From Parapristionchus giblindavisi (Eukaryota > Nematoda > Chromadorea > Rhabditida > Diplogasteridae), in assembly GCA_943737045.1 (NCBI GenBank), contig CALSFV010000100.1, forward strand, positions 62,001 through 126,000: a stretch of 64,000 nt of DNA. The letters are read 5' to 3'. Made by a program: the position numbers and the translations under genes. The notes beneath the pieces are model-generated. The model did no database searches. It worked only from the letters and a program-made list of their open reading frames with translations, and was not told where the DNA came from. Position 1 is the first letter of the stretch. Every line of letters starts with the position of its first letter. This document shows positions 40,448-60,963 of the stretch, piece by piece.

Positions 40448-42801
40448 TAGCGACGAAAAGTATTCGCCCAAAATTTTGCAATGTCATAATTTTTGACTCA
40501 CAAGGAGTCTCTGATGGTTTAAGGTGGCCAAAATGTATGATTTATGAGGCCGTTTGTGTAAGTCGAACAAGGGTTGGCACAGGCCAAAAATTTTAATACC
40601 CTCAAAACTTGTGTAAAGTGGTTATCGAGCCCGCTGATGAAGATGGACATAGTTATTTTGGCCCCAGTAGTCCCGCAACGCCTGGGACGGATTACGGTAA
40701 CATCACGTTTTCAAGTCGTTCTCGGTCCATGGTTGAGCTAGAGGTATGAAAATTGGGCTCCTGGGTCAGAATTCGATGGCGATGATGGCTGTCTACATCA
40801 TTAGTTTTGAAAAGTTTTCAAAAGGTTGATTAGTGGAAATTTTGATGGACACGGATGCGGGCATAGCGAGTATGACAGTTCGAACCGGCGTGACGAGAGG
40901 ATTCCAATGATGTATTACGTGCCCATACGTACATTGCCATCTCAATATTGCCTCGATATAGTGAGCTGCGAAAGAGGTAAACAAGAGGACTCTCTCAATT
41001 CCGCGCGCTCTCTCGCACTCTCGAGAGAGCGCTGCGAAATGAGAGAGTGCCGAGAGAGCGCGCGGAATAGAGAGACGCAGACAACTCCTCGTGATTTTGC
41101 AGCTCACTATATCGAGGCAATATTGAGATGGCAATGCACGTATGGGCTCATAATACATCATTGGAATCCTCTCGTCACGCCGGTTCGAACTGTCATACTC
41201 GCTATGCCCGCATCCGTGTCCATCAAAATTTCCACTAATCAACCTTTTGAAAACTTTCAAAACTAATGATGTAGACAGTCATCATCGCCATCGAATTCTG
41301 ACCCAGGAGCCCAATTTTCATACCTCTAGCTCAACCATGGACCGAGAACGACTTGAAAACGTGATGTTACCGTAATCCCGCCCAGGCGTTGCGGGACCAC
41401 TGGAGCCAAAATGACTATGCACATCTTCATCAGCGAGGTCGATAACCCCTATACACAAGTTTTGAGGGCATTAAAATTTTTGGCCTGTGCCAACCCTCTC
41501 CCAGATTTGCCCGACTCTTACACAAACGGCCTCTTATACCTTATCTGATAGCCCTTTAGCTTTAGATAAAGAATCTCTCTTAAAAAACGCAACGGCCTTC
41601 TACACCCGAAGTTAAAGCCTTCCAAAGTTTGATCAACTTTTTCAGTGAATTTCCTTAATGCACGTGAGGCCATGATACGCGCAATCATGGGCTGGTTCTC
41701 TGCCCTATCATTCCAAGCTAGTGGTGGCGCAGTGGCAAAGATGTAGCGCACTATTTTTGTGCTGCGAGTTCGATCCCGGCCGACGCAACTTGTTTTTGCG
41801 AGATTTTTTTCACTTGTATTTTTATGTTTAAAAAAAAATTCAATGTAGTATTTTTTTAAAATTTCGATGTACTGCACTATTTCAATGTACTGATTGTTAG
41901 AACACTCACTTTCTGCTCGCCCAAAAAGCGAATATTCGCAAGGGAGAAAGGTCAATTGCCAAGGGGAATGAATGAGCGCATGCGGAGCGAGCAACTCATT
42001 ATAGGCCACAGAAGTGAATAATCATGACTCATTTTCGCCACCCTACTGGAAATTATAATGATTAAATTAATATTATTAATAGATGTACAAGAATAAGTAT
42101 GCATGCACTTTAAATATAAATTTTTTGATTAAATAAGTTAACTAGATGAAATCATTCCTGATAATGGTGGCGTACCCTGCATCTCGTCATTTCGTTGTTA
42201 CCGTGTTTGACTATTTTGAAATATAAATGATACAGTCTGAATAATCCAACCCTGAACTTTGATCTCTGCACAAATAAACCAGGATTAGGAACGACGTTTA
42301 TCCATCATCTAGTCGTTTCAACTCTCATTTCAACTAATAAATTTTCGAAATTTCTCAAAATTCACCCGATCGGGCTCATACTTGGCCAGGCTTTGTATCA
42401 CTCATAGGCTATCATCTCTGCCCAGTTTGGAGCCTGCAGCTTAACCGAACAGAGTTATGAAAATTTTGCCCAATTTCAGGGGTGTCGGAAATTTCGATTT
42501 TCTCACAGAAATGAATTAGCTCAGATCGATCACATAGCGGATTCTACTCCTCAGTAAATGTTGTTCATGCACTGTTAAAAACAGCTCTCAGAAAAATCCG
42601 GCTGAGGAAATAATTTTCGCTGAGTAAGTACAGTGGGGTTCCAGGCTCGCTACACAATAATACGACGCCGAATCTTAACAACGGGAGTAGGATATGATGC
42701 ACACTAGTACTATAGTATACTGCCAAAAGATGAGCCCGATCGCTCATCTGAGTCAAAAGTTATGACATTACAAAATTTTGGGCGAATACTTTTCGTCGCT
42801 A

Positions 42802-42896
<95 letters not shown>

Positions 42897-43456
42897 GCCG
42901 TTTGTGTAAGAAACGACCGTGCTGACAGTCAAAAAATTAAATTTTGGGGGTCAGGGTTCTTAAGGGTGCTGATGACGATAGTCATGTTCATTTTTCACCT
43001 AAACCCACCGTTGAGGCCAGACGACGTCGCGTTGAAATCGCGTTTTTTCTCCTCAACCGATTGTACTAAAATTTGTTACGATGCGACCAGGGGCAGAATT
43101 TGATGACGATCACGCCTGTCTAATTCATTTTTCATGAAAACGTTTCAGAAATTTTCAAAATTTGAATTTCTCTCAAAGGCAAAAGTATTTTAGCGAGATA
43201 CATAGATCGGACCGTAATGGCTTCATGATTCCATGGAAAAATTTTTAGCCAATTTGTGGTAGGTACTTTCGAGAAAATCAACTTTTAGTGTAGTCATTTT
43301 GCCGTTGGAGTGGAGGCAAGAGGCGAGAGTGTGGTGGTACGAGAGAACAGAGAGACACTCTCTCGTCCACTTCTCTTCCTGTCGGTCGCCTCACCCAATT
43401 TAATTTTTTTACTGTGCCAGATTACAAATATTTTAGTCGACTCTTACGAAAACGGC

Positions 43457-43504
<48 letters not shown>

Positions 43505-44213
43505 ACATTTCATACAATGATACCTTATCCATCTTCTCAGGTCGAATTGTCCATAGACAACTTTTCCTTCCATGACTATCATTAAAGAGTTCAATTTTGG
43601 AGAAACATTTATTGAGTGAGAGATTATGTCTCACTGAATTCTTCCATCCAGGTGCAGCTGTACGAAAATATGGAAAATGTTCACTGAAAAAGTTCATTTC
43701 AGAATTTTAATAAATTTTAAAAAAAATGATTACCAAATAAAAGAGTATATTTCAGCTACTGCAAGCTTGCCTGTTTTACTATTTTTGAGTGCGAGAGCTA
43801 TTAAACATGAGTATGACCAAGTGGGCTTTGGATATGAGCTTTGCGGTTTCTATAATAAATACGATTATTTAAAAAGATACATAAACGTATCATACTTTTT
43901 GCCTTTGATGAGTAAGAGATTGTATAGATGGAGTAATCTCTTCTGCAAAACGACTAACATCAACCTGAAGAGTCATAAAACATAGTGTAAATTCATAATA
44001 TCCCTATGTATGTATGTATTGGACGCATCGATTTTTTAAAATCTCTATAATACAAGACAGCTTTGTTAACAAACTCATGAGAAAAAAAAATATATATATA
44101 AATACCTTCTGCATCCAATTCTCGCCATTAAGACTATCCCGTGAATGTCCAGAATCTGCCCATTCATTTTCTGCGCCAAATAAATTGTTTAATTCGAAAG
44201 AACCCGAGTCCAT
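39335..44213 (-). CDS. FOXN4: FoxN1/4-type forkhead transcription factor
   Basis: Forkhead (winged-helix) DNA-binding factor. Eight exons in phase: 44106-44213, 43896-43964, 43734-43849, 43524-43683, 40196-40276, 40038-40148, 39784-39852 and 39335-39655, encoding 344 residues. The forkhead domain reads [40 protein letters not shown], then [16 protein letters not shown] and [12 protein letters not shown]. The YPKPxxSYS start and KNSKTG are typical of FoxN1/4 rather than FoxN2/3. A Ser/Pro-rich tail with acidic residues follows. The start is the first ATG after an acceptor-like CACTCTTCCAG. The 3.2-kb intron 40277-43523 is almost filled by (TA)n tracts and nested foldback elements, whereas the gene's other introns are below 200 nt. 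FOXN1 is an equally valid symbol. Confidence 0.9.
39927..39975. repeat. 49-bp perfect hairpin in a FoxN intron
   Basis: Arms of 24 bp (CACTTGTTAAGAGTTGGACA start) are exact reverse complements around a single G at 39951. It lies in the intron between the exons at 40038-40148 and 39784-39852. It could be a tiny MITE remnant or a structured intronic element. Confidence 0.95.
40361..40444. repeat. (TA)n microsatellite
   Basis: About 42 TA units immediately left of the Tc1-like foldback at 40445. The mirror tract lies at 42805-42892 on the other side, and a third at about 43461-43500. Confidence 0.97.
40545..41534. mobile_element. GAGGCCGTTTGTG-ended foldback, copy 1 (nested)
   Basis: The ends TGAGGCCGTTTGTGTAAG and CTTACACAAACGGCCTC are flanked by TA on both sides. 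Arms are long and well matched (for example the segment around GTTCGAACCGGCGTGACGAG appears in both orientations), meeting near 40985-41095 in a short loop with CTCTCGAGAGAGCG-type palindromes. It is inserted in the larger element at 40445-42804. Confidence 0.8.
41721..41792 (+). other. tRNA-like segment (A-box/B-box), low confidence
   Basis: TGGCGCAGTGG at 41725-41735 resembles a pol III A box and GAGTTCGATCCC at 41766-41777 a B box, 31 nt apart, with GCAC/GTGC arms between them. The T-stem and acceptor stem do not pair well, so this is more likely a tRNA-derived fragment than a functional tRNA. Confidence 0.3.
42893..43460. mobile_element. GAGGCCGTTTGTG-ended foldback, copy 2
   Basis: The same terminal sequence as the nested element at 40545 (TGAGGCCGTTTGTGTAAG and CTTACGAAAACGGCCTCA), flanked by TA in (TA)n tracts. 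At 568 bp it is shorter and internally different from copy 1, sharing mainly the ends. It lies in the same FoxN intron. Confidence 0.75.
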
Positions 44214-44541
44214 ATATTTGCCTGGAAGAGTGATTTCGATCAAAGTTCGAGTATAAATAAATGAACAAAATGTAATAAGGTAAATAATAAAACCAAAGTA
44301 TATAAAGAAAGTGTAGTTTCGAACTGATGAGAACCTCCAAGTTCAAATTCAAATTCGAGTCTATAAAGGAAATTCCGTTCAAGAGTACGACCATTACATT
44401 ATGATTTTCTCGTACACTGTAATATTTTTTTGTTGTTTAAAAAAATAATTATGATAAGGTTTGCTTAATTTTATTTTAGATTTTTTATTGATATAGAATT
44501 GTACAGTTGTATTTGAAGATCAAGCTGGCCGCGAATCGTAT

Positions 44542-44933
44542 ATGAGTGGCGCTGCTATTCAAGATATCGGACAAGTGATTTCTAAGCGACCATTTTCCAT
44601 GATTAATTAAGTAAAAATTCAGCTCCGCGAGTTTCTGAGTGTCTACAATATCTTAACTGAGAGGTGCTTCACATCGTGCATCGATAACTTCAACGGAAGA
44701 GTCCCATCAACTTCGGAAGATACCTGCTTGTCCAAGTGTAGGTCTTTCTTGATTAATGTTGGCGATCTCAACTGAATGTAATTGAATGATCAGGTATTGA
44801 CAAGCATATGCGAGTGAACCGACGGTTGATGCTCGTATTCTCTGAAATCGCACCTCAAATTCTCTTCAAACAAGGCACTCCTTCTCCCTCTGCTGCTGTT
44901 ATAGCTGCTGCCCCTAAGAAAGAAGTTAGTTAA
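44542..44933 (+). CDS. TIMM10B: TIMM10B (Tim9b) small Tim protein
   Basis: Small Tim-family subunit of the mitochondrial inner-membrane TIM22 import machinery. Three exons: 44542-44574, 44623-44737 and 44794-44933, encoding 95 residues. It has LREFLSVYNILTERCFTSC, then CLSKC completing the twin CX3C signature with 15 residues between the pairs, and IDKHMRVNRRLMLVF. The C-terminal half (HRLMAAY-like) fits TIMM10B better than TIMM9. Its stop codon is only 36 nt before the EXOSC4 start, on the same strand, indicating an operon. Confidence 0.87.
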
Positions 44934-44969
44934 CCATCTTTTTTAGATACTTACAATTGTTTTACAGGA

Positions 44970-45893
44970 ATGAATGTAATCAATGAACATGGTTTCCGTA
45001 TGGATGGCCGTAGGGCTGAACAAATTAGAAATATTAGTTGTAAATTGGGAGTGTATACTCAAGCTGATGGATCGGCTTATGTAGAGCAAGGCAATACACG
45101 GGTAGGTTAACTGAATAGTCATTGATAAAAGTAAAGGATGATTGTTTAAGGTTCTTTGTGCTGTATATGGTCCTCACGAGGCATCAAATAGAGCTCGAGC
45201 CAATGAAGAGGGATGTACTGTATCTGTTCAATTGAGCACTGCTGCATTTGCTACATTGGATAGAAAGAATAGAAGAAGAGGAGACAGGTATCGTCTTCTA
45301 TCTCTTCATATTATCATTTGATTATTAATATAGAAAGACAACAGCCCTTGCTCGTATGTTAGAGAAAACCTTCGAATCTGTCATTTTATCATCATTGTAT
45401 CCACGTGCTCAGATTGATATATGCTGTGAAATTATTCAGGTAAGTAATTATATTGATTTCCTTTATATTGAGAGATATGATATGAAATGTGATAATTGAA
45501 GGAAGATGGATCTCGTTTGTCAACATGTGTCAATGCAGCATCACTTGCTCTAGCTGATGCTGGCATTCCTATGAGAGGAATTGTTACTTCTGTTACTTCT
45601 TCATCTGTTGAAGGAAATCCTGTTGTTGATGTATCTTCTCGTGAAGAAATGGATACTGTACCGCGTGTTACTGTAACTACACTTTTGGAATTAATCAATA
45701 ATCAACAATATGTTTATAGTTGGCTACAGTATCTGGTCGTGATGAGATAGTATTGATTGAAATGGAAAATCGTGTTCATATGGATCATCTACCATCTCTT
45801 ATAGATGCATCTCATACAGCATGTGCAAGTATTCATTCTTGTCTTCATGCAGCCCTTCAACAACATCTATCTCATACGAGAGCTTTGCTTTAG
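44970..45893 (+). CDS. EXOSC4: EXOSC4/RRP41, RNA exosome ring subunit
   Basis: RNase PH-like subunit of the nine-subunit exosome ring that feeds RNA to the catalytic subunits. Five exons: 44970-45101, 45151-45287, 45334-45439, 45502-45672 and 45720-45893, encoding 239 residues (human 245). Blocks: GFRMDGRRAEQIRNI, LGVYTQADGSAYVEQGNT, AVYGPHEASN, RAQIDICCEI, LSTCVNAASLALADAGIPMR, then IVLIEMENRVHMDHL. Introns are 45-62 nt. The ATG is 3 nt after TTTTACAG, and the TIMM10B stop is 36 nt upstream, as in a downstream operon gene. Confidence 0.95.
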
Positions 45894-46041
45894 ATTATAT
45901 CATCCTAGTTGTTTTATTCCTTTTATTTGTTGTCGTATAAAATTATGTGTTCAATCTAAAATATGGCATGTTCGCGTTGTATTCGCATCACTATACTTCA
46001 TTATCCATTTTAGATAATACAATAAAAATGAATATATAGAT

Positions 46042-48251
46042 ATGTTATTATGTGGAGTTTTGGCTCGTCTAACCATACGAAATACATCTACAGTATCGTC
46101 TGTTAAACTTGATTCATTTGATTCGCTTGTCACTTCTCTATCCAAAAAACCTAAATTTGATAGGTAACGTTTGTACTTGAAATGTACCGTAACCTATCAT
46201 TTTTCAAGTCGAGCTCTATCGTTCACAGAATTAGAGAAGATTGTAGATGAAAATGGATGTAGTGCATCTGAACGATTATCATATATAATATCACTTCCAT
46301 CTAATCCTGATCAATCACAGATTCAACGTATACGGTATATTCTTGTTGATTATTCATTTCTTATATGTATGTTATTACAGAAATGATAGATTCAGTGAAC
46401 CTTTCTCTAACGATACAGTTAAGATAGATGAACTAGTATCAGCTAGTGATAAATTGTGCAAGTTGAATGCTGCTGATACTACGGTAAGTAGAAGCGTCTA
46501 ATCTTTCTGTATAGTACGTAATTGTTATTTGAGACATTTGGTAAACTAATCGATATACTCCAAAGTGTGTCCATTAGTTCATTTAATAAAGTGTCATTGT
46601 GTTCATTAGTGGAAGTATTATGTTCATGTATCGAGAAAGGATTAATTAAAAATGATAAATGGATGAATGAAGTGAAGAATGTTGTATCATCTCTTATGAA
46701 GTTAGTTCAAACCTATACCTCACTATAAAATTCGTATATGAAATATAGGGAAAGTGATATATCTGATATTATATTTGTCCTTCGAAGGAGTGATATATGG
46801 AATGATGACGCTATTCAAACTCTTAAGAATAATTTTACTTCTATCCAATTATTCAATAAATTATCTCTTCTGAATGTTTTATCAAAGAAGGAGAATACAG
46901 ATATTTTATTCATTAATATATTAGTCAATGAGATTGCTAAGTAAGTTGAAGTATATAGTAAGTGATATATCATAAATAATAAATCATATTTGAAGTGATA
47001 AGCAAGAACTATCATTACGTCAATGTATGACTCTAGTTAATAATTGTATGGATCTTAATGTGAAGGATGCTAGGTTGAAGACAAAGTTAATTGAAGAGAT
47101 AAAGATTGCAATGGGATCTATGGATAAATGGAGTGATGCTAGAACTATTATTACTCTTTTCAATAAGTAAGTATAACAATAGATACAATATTATATGAAT
47201 AGAATGATAGTATTGATTATTGAGATGGAGAATACCAGATAATGATATATGGAATCAATTGGGTGCTTGGACTGGTAGAAGAGCCGATAAAGCACCATTC
47301 AAGGTATTTTAGTATGATGAAGATATTGATTATTGATTGATTGAAGGATCTATCAGTAGTTGTTAGTATGTTTGTAGGAATGGGAAGAGATGAAGGTGCT
47401 ACTTGTGCTATTGAACTTAAGAAGAGGTATTCATTCCATTCAAATGAACATTTAAATCCTTGATCTCTGATCTTTGTATATAGATTAAGTAGAGAAGAAG
47501 CTGGAAGTGCTCGTATATGGTTACAATCAATTCATTCACTTGCATATTATTCTCTTATGGATAAGAGAATGTCTGAGAGTGTTCTTAATCATGTATTCAT
47601 TCAAGAATTGTTCAAAGAATTAACGTAAGATTACATTATAATTGACTATCTCTATTGATATCTTTACACTAGAAATGGGAAGAGACATATATATCAACGT
47701 ATGCTACTTCAAATAAATGAAGCTACTTGTATAGAATTGAAGGAATACCAAGGACCTACTCTTCCCAACTCATTTATTTCCCCTGAAGAGGTATCACGAT
47801 ATATAGTATCAGTTAATTATTGATTGGATTATAGGAAAAAACATGGATAGAAATGACACATACCGGTAGTTATTTAAATGATATTAATGCGTTCCGATCA
47901 TGTATATCACGAATTATTGTTGATCCATCTCATTCTAAATCACAATTACATTCAAGTGGTATTGTAATTGAAGGCATTGTACCCAAGAAAGATGTAAGTA
48001 GTTTATTGATTGAATTGTTGATATGTTATATTGATTGATTGAAGGGAGTGGATGATATAATAGTATTTGTTGTTGGTAATCGATTAGCTGTTAATGGAGA
48101 CGATGAGAGATTATTAGGAAATGATAGATTATCAATAAGATTAATGGAGAAGAAAGGACATAGAGTAATAGTTTTTACAAGTAGAGAAATGGCTACATGT
48201 CAAAGTGAAGTTGAAGCTACTTCATATATTAGAAAGAAGATTTATTCATAG
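46042..48251 (+). CDS. FASTK-family mitochondrial RNA-binding protein with RAP domain
   Basis: Twelve exons from 46042-46163 to 48045-48251 close in phase to 554 residues. The protein is largely helical and ends in a RAP-like domain (last ~65 residues: FVVGNRLAVN, LLGNDRLSIRLMEKKGHRVI, then EVEATSYIRKKI), as in FASTKD proteins, which act on mitochondrial mRNA and rRNA. The N-terminus MLLCGVLARLTIRNTS is basic and hydrophobic, consistent with a mitochondrial targeting peptide. One junction uses an AG inside TTATTTGAG at 46531-46533. It follows EXOSC4 by 148 nt on the same strand. Assignment to a specific FASTKD member is not possible. Confidence 0.65.
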
Positions 48252-48404
48252 ACATTCATACATCTTCTTCTCTTTATTCATAGTTGTTGTATTATTTGTT
48301 ATTTGAATGTATAAACAGTAAACTAAGATCCAATAGTATAATATGATCCAATCGTTCAATCGATATATATATAATAATACTTTATATTCTCAGCATATCA
48401 TATA

Positions 48405-48525
48405 CATAGGTCGAAAGTATATTATAAAGTGCCAAACCTGGCCGGATTTTGAGCCAAAATTTTACAAAAAAATCGAAAAACCTGACCGGATTTTGAAAAT
48501 CGATAAGATAGCTATTCGACCTATG
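48405..48525. mobile_element. 121-bp hAT-like MITE, complete
   Basis: Ends CATAGGTCGAA and TTCGACCTATG. Perfect 8-bp target duplication ATCATATA at 48397-48404 and 48526-48533, which points to the hAT superfamily. The interior carries two copies of a GACCGGATTTTGA-like motif. It lies between the FASTK-like and RING-like genes. A second copy is at 53794. Confidence 0.92.
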
Positions 48526-48794
48526 ATCATATACAGAGAAACAGGGGAATCTTCGATTCTCTTCTACTTTACCACCCATTAAAGTTTACTTTTTAATTGT
48601 TTTTCATCCATTTCAACTAAATCCCATTCAATTTCCTATAAAAAGATTTGTATTCTGAAGTGATGAAGATAGATTAATTGATTGATTAAACCCATGTGCT
48701 TCTGGCCGATTTTTCGTTTCAATATATTTTTAATTTAATCTTCCATGTGATCAGTACAAGAGAACCGAATCTTACATGATCATTATTTTAAAGG

Positions 48795-49889
48795 ATGAGT
48801 TCATTTAATAATGGACGATTAGATAGATGGAGATCATTACAACCAGATCTATTCAATATTATTGATGTTGGTAAAGATATGGAAGACGATATATTATGCA
48901 TTATGGCTAATTCATTATCTACTATATTGATGAAAGACAAATCTATCAATTTTGTACTTGTTCCATTATGTGGATCAACTGAAGATCAAGGATCAATATC
49001 TAGAGAAATGGAGGTTAACTTTTGATCATGAAATCATATCCTATGAAGTATACTGTAGATGCCACTTGTCCCTCCCTTTCATATTATTGGATTTAATAGA
49101 AATGACAAATTAGAAGATATTGATTATGGAAGAATGTTACGAAGATCTGTATGTGTATCGATGAATGGTATTAACTTTTTATTTATTCCATTATGAAATA
49201 TAGATATTTTAGAAATGAATAGATTATATGAAGACAAGAAAAGTAATTCAACGAATATTCCCCGTGTGATTGTTCGATTAAGACGACAACTGAACGCTTT
49301 CTTAATACGGTAATGTATTATACACTTTGATCTACATATATTTTATATATCTTTGCAGAGTTGAATGTGATGGTATAACAAAAGAATTATCATTTGAAGG
49401 AAGTCCGAAGATTGAATATCATCTAGGGTTTGAATGTATCAAGGTATATCATAATACTATTATTATATATAACCTATGAAATTATAGGAATCAATAGTAT
49501 TATTAAGTGAAAGAGATTATGCGATTTATACTGCTCAATTAGTTCAAACTAATGATATCTTGAAGAAGAGAAGCAAATGTCACATTTGTTTAATTCCCCA
49601 AAATATATTTAGTGTATTCCATTGCGGACATGCGGCATGTAAGAAGTGTAGTTCTCAATGTAAAATATGTAGTATTTGTAATACTATTGCTTCCACTGTT
49701 AAGTGCAATGCTTATATGTATGATACATATTGTCGTTACCATAATTGTTTCATTCCAAATTGTGATGATCATAGAGTTAACTTTCCATGTGAATGTATTA
49801 CTTGTCATGATCCTGATCACATCACTCATTGTTTATTATGCGAACAACTACTTGATGTCTCTGAACCATTTCAAAAGATTCATCTCTAA
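48795..49889 (+). CDS. Orphan protein with C-terminal RING-like zinc finger
   Basis: Five exons: 48795-49013, 49059-49167, 49204-49309, 49359-49443 and 49488-49889, encoding 306 residues. The last ~100 residues are Cys/His-rich: CHIC at about 204-207, HCGHAACKKC, then CKICSIC, compatible with a RING-type cross-brace and an E3 ubiquitin-ligase role. More Cys/His pairs follow (CRYHNC, CDDH, CECITCHD, HCLLC), possibly a second zinc-binding module. The N-terminal 170 residues are not recognised (includes LFNIIDVGKDMEDDILCIMA). Function is inferred from the finger only. Confidence 0.75.
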
Positions 49890-50212
49890 CTCATTTTGTC
49901 TATACTCCTTGCACATTTAAAATATGTATCCGTTATTTCAATTTTCCTTATCTATAATGATAAAGATCTTCATTTCTTAATTGTTTTGTTACCACAATTA
50001 AAAATAAACTAATAAATAGAGCGTAATTAATGAAATAAAATAATAAGAATGAGTGGTAATTAATTTTTGAATTGGCGCTTTCGAATTTCGCGCGCGAAAA
50101 TTTGGCGCACTTGTAATTTGTCCGCTGAATTTCTTGTTGTTTTTCGTCCTCGTATCCTTATTTTGATGTTTATTGTTCTATTTTATGCATTATTTTAAAG
50201 TGAAAAATTAAG

Positions 50213-59104
<8,892 letters not shown>

Positions 59105-60062
59105 TCCTTTCATTTGATTATCTTTATCACTTTCGTTTTATCATTGTATTATATATTTTATATTTAATCAATCAATATGATACATATCCATGTACTTGTT
59201 TGATTGATTCGTCTACCTTATCGTATCATACCCTTATTCATCCAGTTTCTCTCATTTTCTTCATTTTTTCTCTTCATCTTCTCATTCCATTCTCTCATTC
59301 ACTTTGTTCTCATCTATTAGACTACAAAGTTAGATACTCACTCTTAACCGAATTCCTTTTGTTTGTATCATCATTAATTATTTTAATCTCAACTTGTGAC
59401 TACCCTCCTCTCTTAACTCTCAACATCATAATTATTTACAATATTCCGGTAGTATTCATCGTATCCCTTCTTCATCTTCTAATTGAAACGGTATAGATCT
59501 CATTTGATGGATATAGACTTGAATGGTTATACACCTTCTATCTATTCATATCAATCAATTCATTCATTTCATTTTGATTCTTTATTGTATTAGCTGTTAT
59601 ACTTGATGTTATCATTAATATTTTGCAAAGGACGTTTGTCTCTTCTATTCTGTTTAATCTGTTTATGCTCTATGTTTGAACTGTATATGCTGCAATGATG
59701 AAGTTTATTGTTGAAATGAATTGAGTGAAAGGTTGGGGGATGTCATGGCTTTCCATTTATTCAAATATCTCTATCGTTTCTTTTTCATTATCATATCTCT
59801 ACTCTGTACTGAATCTACTCTATCCACTATATAGTCTATCAATAAATTAATATTGTTTCTTACTGTTGATAGATATGATTTGGGTATCTCAAATGACTTT
59901 GACTAATGAATTGTATGGGATAGATTGAATGATGATAAGAATAGAAAGTGTGAATGAAATGGTGAGATAATGAATGACGTGAATGATATCAATTGTATAT
60001 AGAGGGGATTGATAGTAGATGATAGATTGAATAGAATGGACTGGTTATGAGTTGATGTATTC
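59105..60062. other. MCM2 3' region, no gene seen
   Basis: Pyrimidine-rich at 59210-59300, then AT-rich with ATGAAT/GATAGA runs. A 98-codon hydrophobic frame at 59200-59496 has no splice or motif support. Confidence 0.45.
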
Positions 60063-60759
60063 ATGGTTACTATAGAAACAACTAGAAGAGGAAGAAGGTA
60101 TATTGATGGACTATCTCTTCATTCCATCCTCTTATGAATACTACTAGTTATCAGTCAACAAATATAAAAAAATATCTTGATGAAATAGATGATAAAGTAT
60201 ATGATGGAACCCCTATGGATGGTAAGTCTTCCCTTTTCTTCAATCTCTTCACCTATATCTTTAGTATTTGAATGAAAGTTGTTGTATCTTGTGACATTTG
60301 ATATGAATAGAAAGATGTAATTATATATTAATGATATGAATATTCATATGGATGATAGTAAACACATGTCTTTCTGTCTATGTTAGATGAATAGAACATA
60401 ATATCATTTGTATCCCATATCATATGGACGTATATATAGGAGAAGTCATGGGGTAGTATTATATATTACTCTCATTTTATTAATATATTAATATTAATAC
60501 TAATAATGTTTGATGCCTTGATTCAGATATTCAACTTGATCGTGAAGGAGAAGAGTGGAGGAAGAGATTTATTCATTTGAGAATAAGAGGAAGACGTATT
60601 GAATATAAAGAGAATAAGGAAGGAATAAAAGATAAAGAAGATAAGAATAAAGAGAAACCGAAGAAGAAGAAGAAGAAGGAAAGAATTGAAGATGATAAGA
60701 ATAAAGGAAGAGATGAACGATTACTTAATAGAAGAGAAGAAGAAAGAAGGAATGAATGA
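60063..60759 (+). CDS. Lysine-rich hypothetical protein
   Basis: Three exons in phase: 60063-60097, 60148-60221 and 60527-60759, encoding 113 residues. The middle part, KKYLDEIDDKVYDGTPMDD, is acidic; the last exon has REGEEWRKRFIHLRIRGRR followed by a highly charged Lys/Glu/Arg coiled-coil-like tail with six consecutive Lys. The basic segment suggests a nuclear or RNA-associated protein. No family is recognised. Moderate confidence rests on good splice signals and phase closure. Confidence 0.5.
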
Positions 60760-60963
60760 TGAAGATGAAGATGATATGTATGTTGTATCCATTGACATAT
60801 TAATAGATAGTCAATTGATCTCTTTAATATGATCTCTCTATGATTCTTTACTAATTGTCTTGATTGGTCTCTAAGCTTCATTATTATCATTTCTTATCAT
60901 ATACTCCCATTTATAATGTGAAGAATGAAATGATGATAGAGGGAATCCCCCTTTCTTTATGTA

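Larger units (their letters stand above)
40445..42804. mobile_element. 2.36-kb Tc1-like foldback element with nested insertion
   Basis: Terminal inverted repeats CAGTAGCGACGAAAAG and CTTTTCGTCGCTACTG, near-perfect over 56 bp, are flanked by TA within (TA)n. CAGT ends at TA sites are typical of Tc1/mariner elements. Inside lies a complete second foldback (40545-41534). The remainder includes a tRNA-like segment near 41725 and no transposase frame. Confidence 0.8.

Noticed and set aside
40793..41266. Two related open frames of 155 and 146 codons on opposite strands
   Set aside because: They are the two arms of one palindromic element read in opposite directions, not a pair of genes.
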